Shown: positions 1 through 6,998, numbered from the stretch's first letter. The stretch is DNA of 14,910 bases from Candidatus Levyibacteriota bacterium (GCA_016182225.1 JACOXV010000053.1:1-14910), one strand, 5' to 3'. Made by a program: numbers and translations. The notes: generated by a model not told the origin, from the letters alone.

Positions 1-161
1 TGTATGATGTAACGAATAAAAATAACAGCAATATAAGACTTTTTGTTCCACCTAAAAATCTTTGCACTGACAACGGCGCAATGATTGCTGCGGCTGCTTT
101 TTTCAATAATCAATCAACAAATTGGGAAAATATTGATGCTAACCCTAGTCTGTATTTTTAG
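1..161 (+). CDS. tsaD: tRNA N6-adenosine threonylcarbamoyltransferase, C-terminal end (partial)
   Basis: Only the last 52 codons are in the window, read from base 3 to a TAG at 159-161. The peptide contains FVPPKNLCTDNGAMIA and ends ANPSLYF, which matches the C-terminus of TsaD/Kae1/YgjD proteins (P-x-x-LCTDNAAMIA, then a short tail). TsaD transfers the threonylcarbamoyl group to A37 of ANN-decoding tRNAs, together with TsaB and TsaE in bacteria. The active-site His residues and the ATP-binding part lie outside the window. The last 17 bases overlap the 3' end of the convergent glycosyltransferase gene, and no terminator lies between the two. Identification rests on this short but very characteristic motif. 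Confidence 0.88.
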   Translation, partial: YDVTNKNNSNIRLFVPPKNLCTDNGAMIAAAAFFNNQSTNWENIDANPSLYF

Positions 162-1770
162 AATTCCACTCTCCGATAACAAAAACTATTTTTCTCCCTG
201 AGTAATCTCTTATTTCCTCAATTTTTGAATAGTTTGGTGAATTTTTAATTCCTTCATATTCTGATGGTGATAAAACCAATAACATTCTATTTTCCTTCAG
301 GTTTTTAATTTTTTTCTCATCTAACACACTTCCGTTATCCCAATAGGTGCTGGCGAAGAAATATTTTCTTAATACTTCAAAGTCGCCTTTTTTTTCAATC
401 TTTTCCGGCAAAGATCTTTTATAATACTGATAAAATATTCTTGGTTTCCAGTAATCTCCTGTTACAACTATCCTTTCGTATTTTTCTTCCAGACTAAAGA
501 TTCTCTCATACATTTGTTTGTGCCCATAAGCCCAGGAATAACTGTCTGATATCGGATAAACAAAGTAATAGGACAAAATATAATTGACCAATGAAAGAGG
601 ATATAAAAATAAAAAAAGGACAATTATCTTTTTGTGGTTGGTGATTAAATTCTCAATAGCTATCGCGATAATTCCTAAAAGAGGTATAAAAAGCGTTAAA
701 GATCTGAGACCGTGAGGAGCTTCTTTAGATAAAGCTGAGGATATCGGGGCGATAAGCATCCAAAACAAAATAAAAAATTTTTCCTTTTTTCTCTTAGATT
801 TAATAATTAAATAAAACCCGAATAGCAAAAGAGGAATTTCAACTATATAGAGAAGTCCATGGGCGAAGGATCTATGACGAGTGCTTGGATCATCACCAAA
901 AAAGAGAAAACCAAAGGAAAGATTCTGAAAATAACCATGTAGCGTTTCAAAGATATAAGGACTTCTTCTGTTTATCAGAAATGAATAAAATTTATCGCTA
1001 TTTTTTTCTCTCGCAATTAAATATTCAGAGCTTATAGAGCTATTTGAAAATATACTTACTTCAGCAATTCTCTTCGCGCCCTGAGGACCTAGAATTTGAA
1101 CAATCATTGGAGCTATCAGGATCAAAGCTAAAAAAAGTCCTGATATGTATTGCTTTAAATTTTTACTGATTCCCTTTCTGTACAAGAAAAGTAACGCAAG
1201 AAAAATAAGCGGAACAATAATTCTTTGTGAGTAATAAAAATATAATGATAGAAAAAGTATTGGAAAAGAAATAAAAGCGAAGATTTTATTTTTAAATCCA
1301 TAAAAGAATAAAGTTATTCCTAAAACTGTGATAAATAAAGCAAGATTTGCCTCAAAAGCAGCTCTTGAGAATTGCAGAGCCCACGGTGAAATTGCTACAA
1401 GAAATGAAGTAATTAAGCCAATTCGTTCGCTAAATATTTTTTTAAATAAAAAATAAACTGCAATTATTAAAAATGCTCCGGATAATGCAGAAGGAAGCCT
1501 AACTGTAAAATCTGAAAATCCCAAAGCTTTTATAAATAACGCATCCGTATAAATATATCCTGGCAATTTGAAATCTTCAAATGATTTAAACAAAAGCGGA
1601 TATTTATTTCCGTATTCATCGATTCCTTTTTCTGCAATTGTAAAAGCGTTGTAGCCTATTGCCACCTCATCCCAAGAAAAAGAAACAGGAAATGAATCTA
1701 ATTTTATAAAGCGAAGCAGAATTCCCAAGAAGAAAATTAATATAAGAAGATAGTTAATTTTTAATTTCAT
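145..1770 (-). CDS. GT39/PMT-like polytopic membrane glycosyltransferase
   Basis: A 541-residue protein starting at ATG 1770. Residues 5-22 form the first membrane segment, followed by an extracytoplasmic loop with a W-D-E acidic motif (33-35). DFKLPGYIY (66-74) and RLPSALSG (91-98) follow, the order typical of the ArnT/PMT family (Pfam PMT_2, GT39). About ten further hydrophobic segments run to about residue 405, and a soluble extracytoplasmic tail of about 130 residues follows. Members move a sugar from a polyprenyl-phosphate donor to a lipid, protein or polysaccharide outside the membrane; donor and acceptor cannot be read here. The C-terminus overlaps convergent tsaD by 17 bp. A promoter with a perfect -35 lies just upstream (1781-1809), leaving only a few leader bases and no Shine-Dalgarno sequence. 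Family call is good; specific function unknown. Confidence 0.8.
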   Translation of the reverse strand: MKLKINYLLILIFFLGILLRFIKLDSFPVSFSWDEVAIGYNAFTIAEKGIDEYGNKYPLLFKSFEDFKLPGYIYTDALFIKALGFSDFTVRLPSALSGAFLIIAVYFLFKKIFSERIGLITSFLVAISPWALQFSRAAFEANLALFITVLGITLFFYGFKNKIFAFISFPILFLSLYFYYSQRIIVPLIFLALLFLYRKGISKNLKQYISGLFLALILIAPMIVQILGPQGAKRIAEVSIFSNSSISSEYLIAREKNSDKFYSFLINRRSPYIFETLHGYFQNLSFGFLFFGDDPSTRHRSFAHGLLYIVEIPLLLFGFYLIIKSKRKKEKFFILFWMLIAPISSALSKEAPHGLRSLTLFIPLLGIIAIAIENLITNHKKIIVLFLFLYPLSLVNYILSYYFVYPISDSYSWAYGHKQMYERIFSLEEKYERIVVTGDYWKPRIFYQYYKRSLPEKIEKKGDFEVLRKYFFASTYWDNGSVLDEKKIKNLKENRMLLVLSPSEYEGIKNSPNYSKIEEIRDYSGRKIVFVIGEWNSKNTD

Positions 1771-1780
1771 TGCTCAGACA

Positions 1781-1809
1781 AGGGTAAAATAGCTTTTGAT
1801 AATTGTCAA
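1781..1809 (-). promoter_or_regulatory. Promoter of the glycosyltransferase gene
   Basis: On the minus strand, TTGACA (1809-1804) is followed after exactly 17 nt by TACCCT (1786-1781). The -35 is perfect; the -10 keeps the T-A-x-x-x-T framework. Initiation about 7 nt further on would leave only about 3-5 nt before ATG 1770, so the mRNA would be nearly leaderless. The -35 is one arm of the palindrome at 1801-1822. Confidence 0.5.
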
Positions 1810-1822
1810 TACTTTGACAATT
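1801..1822. repeat. Perfect 9-bp inverted repeat carrying both divergent -35 boxes
   Basis: AATTGTCAA (1801-1809), a 4-nt spacer, then TTGACAATT (1814-1822), a perfect inverted repeat. Each arm holds a consensus TTGACA pointing outward, so one dyad serves the glycosyltransferase (-) and rmuC (+). The symmetry may simply reflect back-to-back promoters, or it may also be a repressor operator; the sequence does not decide this. Confidence 0.6.
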
Positions 1823-1842
1823 GGCTAATCTTTCAATAATAT
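1814..1842 (+). promoter_or_regulatory. Promoter of rmuC
   Basis: TTGACA (1814-1819), a 17-nt spacer, then TAATAT (1837-1842). The start of transcription would fall near 1849, 4-5 nt before ATG 1854. This argues against the in-frame TTG at 1821, which lies inside the promoter spacer. Confidence 0.55.
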
Positions 1843-1853
1843 ATCCTATACAA

Positions 1854-2870
1854 ATGCAACTTGAGCTACTATTAATAGCATCTATTCTCATAATCGGTTT
1901 CCTTACTGTTTTCTATAGTATCCATAAAAAATCTTCTCCCGACACAAAAGACAATCAGGCGCTTTTGGAATGGCTAAAAACAATGCAATTATCTATTGAC
2001 GAGACAAACAAAACATTAAATCAGGCGATGAGATCATCTTCAATGGAAATGACAAAAACTCTTCAAGAAAACAACCGACAAATTAATGAGAGACTAACAA
2101 AAGCTGCGGAGGTAATAAGAGATGTGAGTCGTGAAGTTGGACAAATGAGTGAGATAGGAAGATCTATGCGCGAACTTCAAGATTTTCTTAAAAGCCCGAA
2201 GCTTAGGGGGAATATAGGCGAAGAAGTTCTCAAAGATTTAATCGCACAAACTTTTCCCAAAAATAGCTTTAATCTCCAGTATCAATTCAATTCTGGAGAA
2301 AAAGTAGACGCTGCTATAAAAACAGATGCAGGAATCTTGCCAATAGATTCTAAATTTCCAATGGAAAATTTTCAAAAAATGGTAAAAGCTGTAAATCAAA
2401 CAGAAAAAGATTCATTCAAAAAAGAATTTGTAAGAGATGTCAAGCGCCACATTGATTCGATTGCTAAAAAATATATTTTGCCAGAGGAAGGAACTATGGA
2501 TTTTTGTTTAATGTATATACCTTCAGAGCCTGTTTATTATGAAGTTGCAGATAATCCAGAACTTCTAGACTACGCGAGGAGAAAAAGAGTTTACACAGTT
2601 TCACCTACTACACTTTATGCGCATTTACAGGTAATTCTTCTTTCATTCGAAGGAAAGAAAATAGAAACACGAAGCAGAGAAATTTTTGCAATGCTTAGAG
2701 CATTAAAAGTAGATTATGAAAAAGTGGATCAAAATCTCGGAGTTCTGGGAAAACATATTAATAATGCTTCCAGTCAATTTTCAAATGTAACTGCTTCTTT
2801 TCAAAAAATCGGTAAAAAACTTAACACAACCAAAGAGTTTGAACTTGAAAAAAAAGAGATTGAAGGTTAA
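1854..2870 (+). CDS. rmuC: RmuC-family DNA recombination protein
   Basis: A protein of 338 residues from ATG 1854. An in-frame TTG at 1821 would add 11 residues, but it lies between the -35 and -10 of the likely promoter. Residues 2-22 form an N-terminal hydrophobic helix, followed by a long polar helical or coiled-coil stretch. The RmuC domain comes next, with RGNIGEEVLKDLI, DAAIKTDAGILPIDSKFPMENF and a GTMDFCLMYIPSEPVYYE strand characteristic of the family (Pfam RmuC). E. coli RmuC limits recombination at short inverted repeats; the fold resembles restriction-type nucleases, though the biochemical activity is not firmly known. This copy is shorter than E. coli RmuC. Its TAA (2868-2870) overlaps the stop of the convergent reductase gene. 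Confidence 0.9.
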   Translation: MQLELLLIASILIIGFLTVFYSIHKKSSPDTKDNQALLEWLKTMQLSIDETNKTLNQAMRSSSMEMTKTLQENNRQINERLTKAAEVIRDVSREVGQMSEIGRSMRELQDFLKSPKLRGNIGEEVLKDLIAQTFPKNSFNLQYQFNSGEKVDAAIKTDAGILPIDSKFPMENFQKMVKAVNQTEKDSFKKEFVRDVKRHIDSIAKKYILPEEGTMDFCLMYIPSEPVYYEVADNPELLDYARRKRVYTVSPTTLYAHLQVILLSFEGKKIETRSREIFAMLRALKVDYEKVDQNLGVLGKHINNASSQFSNVTASFQKIGKKLNTTKEFELEKKEIEG

Positions 2871-3592
2871 TATCCTGAAAAATTTTCTTTGAAAATTCTT
2901 TCCTCCGGAATACCCATTTCTTTTACAAGAGTAAAAATTTGTTCCTCAAAAGATGGAGATCCAACTATAAAAAATTCACTTTTTAGATAATCTGGGGCAT
3001 ATTTTCTTATTAGTTTTTCACTTATCCCTCCTTTTTCAAATCCGTTCAAAGATTTTCTTGTTAGCATATAAACTACTCGAATATTGGAGTTCTCTTTTTC
3101 GATTACTTTTAATTCATCATAGAAGATGACCTCCTCTTTCGTAGAAAAAGAGGAAAAAAGTATAATATTTGGAATTTTCTTATTATCTTTTATTGTTTGT
3201 AAAATACTATGGAAAGGAGTGATTCCAATTCCTCCCGCCAGAAAAATTTTTTGATTGTTGCTTTTTTCATTAAAGTCAAAATATCCAACGGGTCCGAAAA
3301 AATCTACTTGTTCGCCCTTTTTTAAAGAAAACATCCTTTTCTTAAAAGAGCTTTTGATAATCTTTGTAGTAAAAACTAAATATTCTAAATTTCTGGGAGA
3401 AGAGGAAATTGTAAAATATCTGGAACTCCCTCTAACATCGGGTTTATTAATGTTTAAGCTCATTCTTAAATACTGTCCCGGAATAAAATTAAGATCTAAT
3501 TTTTTTTTGAAGAAATAAAATGAATAGGTATTCTTTGCAAGTTTTTCTTTATGGGAAAATTCTGCAATAAAATGCTTGGGATCATTTTTCAC
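2867..3592 (-). CDS. Ferredoxin-NADP reductase-like FAD/NAD(P)H oxidoreductase
   Basis: A 241-residue protein starting with GTG at 3592-3590. The first part (residues 1-105) is an FAD-binding barrel with RYFTISSSP (58-66), equivalent to the RxYS[LI]xSxP flavin motif. The second part is an NAD(P)-binding domain opening with GGIGITP (120-126). It ends in GY, so a C-terminal tyrosine could stack on the flavin as in plant-type reductases. There is no [2Fe-2S] cysteine motif, so the electron partner must be another protein; none is encoded nearby. An extended -10 (TGTTATAAT) ends 7 nt before the GTG, implying a leaderless mRNA. The last four bases overlap convergent rmuC. Fold assignment is secure, substrate unknown. 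Confidence 0.85.
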   Translation of the reverse strand: MKNDPKHFIAEFSHKEKLAKNTYSFYFFKKKLDLNFIPGQYLRMSLNINKPDVRGSSRYFTISSSPRNLEYLVFTTKIIKSSFKKRMFSLKKGEQVDFFGPVGYFDFNEKSNNQKIFLAGGIGITPFHSILQTIKDNKKIPNIILFSSFSTKEEVIFYDELKVIEKENSNIRVVYMLTRKSLNGFEKGGISEKLIRKYAPDYLKSEFFIVGSPSFEEQIFTLVKEMGIPEERIFKENFSGY

Positions 3593-3599
3593 AAACTAG

Positions 3600-3626
3600 A
3601 TTATAACAGAGAAAAGAATTTGTGAA
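3600..3626 (-). promoter_or_regulatory. Extended -10 promoter of the reductase gene
   Basis: On the minus strand, TGT-TATAAT (3608-3600) is a perfect extended -10. A possible -35, TTCACA (3626-3621), sits at a short 15-nt spacing. Only seven bases separate the -10 from the GTG start, so initiation at or next to the start codon is expected. Confidence 0.65.
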
Positions 3627-3633
3627 TCAGATC

Positions 3634-3642
3634 TGCTAAAAT
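3634..3642 (+). promoter_or_regulatory. Extended -10 promoter of the helicase-nuclease gene
   Basis: TGC-TAAAAT at 3634-3642 with no convincing -35. Eight bases separate it from ATG 3651, so the transcript is predicted to start within a base or two of the start codon. No Shine-Dalgarno sequence is present. Confidence 0.55.
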
Positions 3643-3650
3643 CACCTAAC

Positions 3651-6563
3651 ATGCGAGGTGACAAAAAACTCAACAGAGAACAAAGACTTGCGGTAGAACA
3701 CAAGAAAGGACCACTTTTAATAATCGCGGGTGCTGGGACCGGAAAAACTACCGTAATCACGGAAAGAATTAAGCATCTTATCGTAGAAAAGCAGATTCCC
3801 CCTCAGAAAATCCTTGCTTTAACTTTCACAGAAAAGGCTGCTTTCGAAATGCAGGAAAGAGTAGATGTACTTCTTCCCTACGGCTATACAAATCTTTGGA
3901 TTCATACATTTCATTCTTTCTGTGACCGAATTTTACGTGATGAGGTACATAATATCGGACTTGATCCCAATTATAAATTGATTTCTGAATCTGAATCAAT
4001 TCTTTTACTTCGTCAAAATATATTTAATATTGGCTTGGATATGTTTAGACCCCGCGGAAACCCGACTAAATTTCTGGATGCATTATTAACTCATTTCTCA
4101 AGACTTAAAGACGAAGACATATCGCCCGATGAATATCTTCATTGGGCTCGAACTTCCACCTCCGCTAAAGCTACGGCGGACAAGCAAAACTTAGAAGCCC
4201 AGCAATATATCGAACTTGCCAATTCATATTCTGCCTATGAAGAACTAAAGATTAAGAATTCCGTTATGGATTTTTCAGATCTCATCTCTAACGTCCTGCT
4301 CTTATTTCGAACCAAACCAAATATATTAAAAATATATCAAAACCAATTTAATTTTATTTTAGTTGATGAATTTCAAGATACAAACTTCGCACAAAATGAA
4401 TTGGCAATAGCACTCTGCGGAGATGATAAGAATATTACTGTTGTTGCTGATGATGATCAATCAATTTATAGATTTAGGGGAGCAGCAGTATCTAACGTTT
4501 TACAATTCAAGAAAAATTTCCCAGATGCAAAAATCATTACTCTAACAGAAAATTATAGATCAACACAAACAATATTAGACGCAGCATATCGGCTTATTCA
4601 AAATAACAATCCCAATAGGCTTGAGGTGGTGGAAAAAATAGATAAAAAACTCAAAAGCCATGTAATTGACCAGAAAAACGGAATAGAACTAATTCATAAA
4701 GCACGTTCAGAAGACGAAGCAGAAGAAATTGCAAAAACGATAAACACTTTAATAAATAAATCTATTGAATATAAAGATATCGCAATTCTGGTAAGAGCGA
4801 ACAATCATGCACAGCAGATTACGACAGCACTTCAGAGACATAGAATTCCATATCAATTCTTGGGTCCTGGATATCTTTTTCAGCAAGAGGAAATAAAGGA
4901 TTTAATAGCTTACCTCACATTCCTAACAGATCTTTCGGATTCAGTATCGCTGTTTAGAGTTTTATCTATGAATGTATTTAAAGTCCCATACATAGAATTA
5001 AATTATTTATTAAATTTTGCGAAAAAGAAAAACCTCACTCTTTTTGAATCTCTAACCGATATGAATCAAGGCTTTTTAAAAGACGGGACAAAGGAAAAAT
5101 TAAATAATTTTAGAGAAATGGCGGTAAGACATTTGGAAAAAAGTAAAAAAGAGCAAGCAGGTCAAATTCTTTATTATTTCCTCGTTGATTCTGGCCTTTA
5201 CCAAACTTTAAACGTAACAGAATCTGTAAAAGATGAAAGACGAGTGCAAAATATTGCTAAATTTTTTGATAGAATTAAAAATTTTGAAAGCGAAAGGGCT
5301 GATGCAAATATTTTTACATTAGTTGAATGGCTAACTCTTATGATGCAACTAGGAGATAGTCCAACCGCTGCGGATATTGATTTAAGAGACAGAAATGCAG
5401 TTAATATTCTCACTGTTCATTCCTCCAAGGGACTGGAGTTTAAAGTAGTTTTTTTGGTAAATCTTGTTTCTGATCGATTTCCGTCTAGGGAACGAGCCGA
5501 AAAAATTCCATTGCCTGATGAAATTATTAAAGAAAATCTGCCGAAAGATACGGACTTTCATTTAGAGGAAGAGAGACGTTTATTTTATGTTGGGATGACG
5601 AGAGCAAAAGAAAAACTATTCTTTACCGCAGCTGATTACTATAGCAGCGGAAAAAGAATGAAAAAGCTTTCGCCATTTATTTTTGAAGCACTTCCAAATT
5701 TAAAAATAGAGGACAAAGAAAATATTTCTCAACAATTATCTCTTACTGAGGTACTTTCTGTTTATGAGCAGGAAGAAGGGGATGAAGAAATAAAACAGCC
5801 GCTAAAACTCTCTTATATTACTTACTCAAATCTGCAGATGTTTGACATCTGTCCTCTGCATTATAAAGCCAAAGTTATTTTAAATATCCCAACTCCTATC
5901 TCTCATGTTCAAAGTTTTGGAATTTCCCTACATAATACGCTCTATAGATTTTACAAAATGGTTCAGGAAGAAAATATTCCTACACATTCTGAGCTTCAAA
6001 AAATTCTTATTGAAGAATGGAAAAGTGATGGATACTTAAATAAAAAAAATGAGGAGGAACGTTTAAATCAAGCAAAAAAATTAATTAAGAACTATTATGA
6101 AAATGAGTGTAATCCGCCGAAGAAACCTCTGGCGCTTGAGTATCCTTTTAATTTTAATTTAAAAAATGGCGTAAGTGTTTTTGGAAAAATGGATCGTATC
6201 GACTCAAAAGGCAATTCCCTGCCTGCCGGCAGGCAGGGAATTGAAATAATAGATTACAAAACAGGCGAGGATAATCCTAAAGCAAGCAGTGCTCATGAGC
6301 TTCAACTGGCAATTTATGCACTTGCTGCAACTCGCGTTAAAGATCAAATTTTAAATAAAACAGCTGACAGCATAAAGTTAACGCTTCATTTTTTAGAGAA
6401 AAATACAAAAAAATCGATGAATTTTAAAAAAGAAGATTTGGACAAGCTTGAAAAGGAATTGATAGATAAAATTAAAGAAATTGAGGAAAGTGATTTTAAA
6501 TGCAGCGGGAATGTCTTATGTATTAATTGCGAATATAAGATGCTTTGCAATACTATAAGCTGA
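3651..6563 (+). CDS. UvrD/PcrA-like helicase fused to an AddB-type Fe-S PD-(D/E)XK nuclease
   Basis: A 970-residue protein. The superfamily 1A helicase core has Q-motif LNREQ (7-11), Walker A AGAGTGKT (26-33), Ia LALTFTEKAA (55-64), II VDEFQD (238-243), III ADDDQSIYRFRGA (266-278), IV ENYRS (300-304), V VHSSKGLEF (about 590-598) and VI RRLFYVGMTRAKEKL (about 641-655). The C-terminal RecB-family nuclease has His761, Asp848, the D-x-K pair Asp868/Lys870 and a QLAIYALA motif. Cysteines 734, 957, 960 and 966 are spaced C-x222-C-x2-C-x5-C, as in the [4Fe-4S] staple of AddB. All helicase and nuclease catalytic residues seem intact, so it probably processes DNA ends in recombinational repair as one chain. 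Two in-frame palindromic elements (residues 171-178 and 855-863) interrupt it. rnpB begins 17 bp after its stop. Confidence 0.9.
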   Translation: MRGDKKLNREQRLAVEHKKGPLLIIAGAGTGKTTVITERIKHLIVEKQIPPQKILALTFTEKAAFEMQERVDVLLPYGYTNLWIHTFHSFCDRILRDEVHNIGLDPNYKLISESESILLLRQNIFNIGLDMFRPRGNPTKFLDALLTHFSRLKDEDISPDEYLHWARTSTSAKATADKQNLEAQQYIELANSYSAYEELKIKNSVMDFSDLISNVLLLFRTKPNILKIYQNQFNFILVDEFQDTNFAQNELAIALCGDDKNITVVADDDQSIYRFRGAAVSNVLQFKKNFPDAKIITLTENYRSTQTILDAAYRLIQNNNPNRLEVVEKIDKKLKSHVIDQKNGIELIHKARSEDEAEEIAKTINTLINKSIEYKDIAILVRANNHAQQITTALQRHRIPYQFLGPGYLFQQEEIKDLIAYLTFLTDLSDSVSLFRVLSMNVFKVPYIELNYLLNFAKKKNLTLFESLTDMNQGFLKDGTKEKLNNFREMAVRHLEKSKKEQAGQILYYFLVDSGLYQTLNVTESVKDERRVQNIAKFFDRIKNFESERADANIFTLVEWLTLMMQLGDSPTAADIDLRDRNAVNILTVHSSKGLEFKVVFLVNLVSDRFPSRERAEKIPLPDEIIKENLPKDTDFHLEEERRLFYVGMTRAKEKLFFTAADYYSSGKRMKKLSPFIFEALPNLKIEDKENISQQLSLTEVLSVYEQEEGDEEIKQPLKLSYITYSNLQMFDICPLHYKAKVILNIPTPISHVQSFGISLHNTLYRFYKMVQEENIPTHSELQKILIEEWKSDGYLNKKNEEERLNQAKKLIKNYYENECNPPKKPLALEYPFNFNLKNGVSVFGKMDRIDSKGNSLPAGRQGIEIIDYKTGEDNPKASSAHELQLAIYALAATRVKDQILNKTADSIKLTLHFLEKNTKKSMNFKKEDLDKLEKELIDKIKEIEESDFKCSGNVLCINCEYKMLCNTIS
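4161..4180. repeat. Imperfect palindromic element inside the helicase gene (SAKATADK type)
   Basis: TCCGC and GCGGA arms enclose a core containing AGCT, forming an imperfect 20-bp palindrome. Read in frame with the following AAG it encodes SAKATADK, residues 171-178, in the region of helicase subdomain 1B. It is more GC-rich than the surrounding coding sequence. I recall near-identical peptides in unrelated CPR proteins, which suggests a mobile or amplified small repeat. Confidence 0.6.
6212..6243. repeat. Perfect 32-bp palindrome inside the nuclease domain (LPAGRQG type)
   Basis: A spacer-free palindrome with 16-base arms; the left arm is CAATTCCCTGCCTGCC and the centre is GCCGGC. In frame it encodes NSLPAGRQG (residues 855-863) between the catalytic GKMDRID strand and IEIIDYKTG, where related nucleases have a short hairpin turn. 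Its GC-rich core contrasts with the AT-rich gene. It fits a protein-embedded palindromic element tolerated in a surface loop. Confidence 0.8.
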
Positions 6564-6565
6564 TG

Positions 6566-6574
6566 TGATATAAT
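6566..6574 (+). promoter_or_regulatory. Extended -10 promoter of rnpB
   Basis: TGA-TATAAT at 6566-6574, a perfect extended -10 that begins just after the helicase stop codon (6561-6563). Six bases later is G6581, the first base of the predicted P1 helix, so initiation would give the mature 5' end directly. Confidence 0.75.
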
Positions 6575-6692
6575 ATCTTTGCTGGGAAGAAGGGTTGCTA
6601 CTCGTCCATTTGGGCGGGAGGAAAGTCCAGACAGAAGTAAAGACAGGATCGGGAGGCAATTCCCGACTAGCAGCCTTCGATGAGACTCAGGC

Positions 6693-6716
6693 TGACCTGA
6701 GCTTGTCGAACGGTCA
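6693..6716 (+). repeat. CTGAGCTTGTCGAA-type palindromic insert in rnpB
   Basis: TGACC (6693-6697) and GGTCA (6712-6716) flank TGAGCTTGTCGAAC. The core resembles the CTGAGCTTGTCGAAG repeat that I recall as widespread in CPR and other bacterial genomes. It extends the RNA between the CAGCCT/AGGCTG hairpin and the AGCTGGTGGT segment. It may instead be a normal peripheral helix of this lineage. Confidence 0.45.
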
Positions 6717-6945
6717 ATAGCTGGTGGTCTAGATCTTTAGTCACATGCGGATCTAGAAACAGATGAAGAATTAACTACATCTGAGAGCAACAGAGACGAG
6801 TGACAGTGAAACGAGGCAATCCCACCTGATGCAACCTTCGAATGATACGTTATTACCATCTTTACGGGAGTATCGAAGATTAAGGGCATCCCGAATAAAT
6901 CGGGAGAGATGTAACAATTCGCTACAACTCAGATAGATTGCAACC

Positions 6946-6968
6946 TTTACCCCGCTTAGCGGGGTAAA
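6946..6968 (+). repeat. Perfect hairpin before the 3' conserved region of rnpB
   Basis: TTTACCCCGC (6946-6955), loop TTA, GCGGGGTAAA (6959-6968): a 10-bp perfect stem with GC-rich core. It sits between ATTGCAACC and ACAGAATCTGG, where many bacterial RNase P RNAs have only a short linker and some have helix P19. It could be a P19 equivalent or an inserted palindromic repeat. Confidence 0.6.
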
Positions 6969-6998
6969 ACAGAATCTGGCTTACTATCTTCCCAGCAA

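Larger units (their letters stand above)
6581..6996 (+). ncRNA. rnpB: RNase P RNA (catalytic subunit)
   Basis: A transcript of about 416 nt closed by a perfect 10-bp P1 helix: GCTGGGAAGA (6581-6590) with TCTTCCCAGC (6987-6996). The 5' conserved block GGAGGAAAGTCCAGACAG (6617-6634) and 3' block ACAGAATCTGGCTTACTAT are diagnostic of bacterial RNase P RNA; CCAGA (6627-6631) with TCTGG (6975-6979) forms part of P4. Several internal hairpins are visible: TCGGGA/TCCCGA, CAGCCT/AGGCTG, TCTAGATC/GATCTAGA and CAGATG/CATCTG. The RNA cleaves 5' leaders from tRNA precursors together with RnpA. Two elements look added, at 6693-6716 and 6946-6968. I could not find a clear GGU motif in the P15 region. No U-tract terminator follows; the 3' end lies 2 bp from the stop codon of a gene on the other strand. 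Confidence 0.95.

Noticed and set aside
1821..1853. TTG at 1821 as the rmuC start
   Set aside because: It lies between the -35 and -10 of the likely promoter; ATG 1854 directly precedes the hydrophobic N-terminus.
6654..6664. AGGCAATTCCC shared between rnpB and the palindrome at 6212-6243
   Set aside because: Only 11 bases match and the rnpB copy belongs to a normal TCGGGA/TCCCGA hairpin; probably chance.
6946..6968. Hairpin as an rnpB terminator
   Set aside because: It lies upstream of the conserved ACAGAA and P1 strand and has no U-tract.
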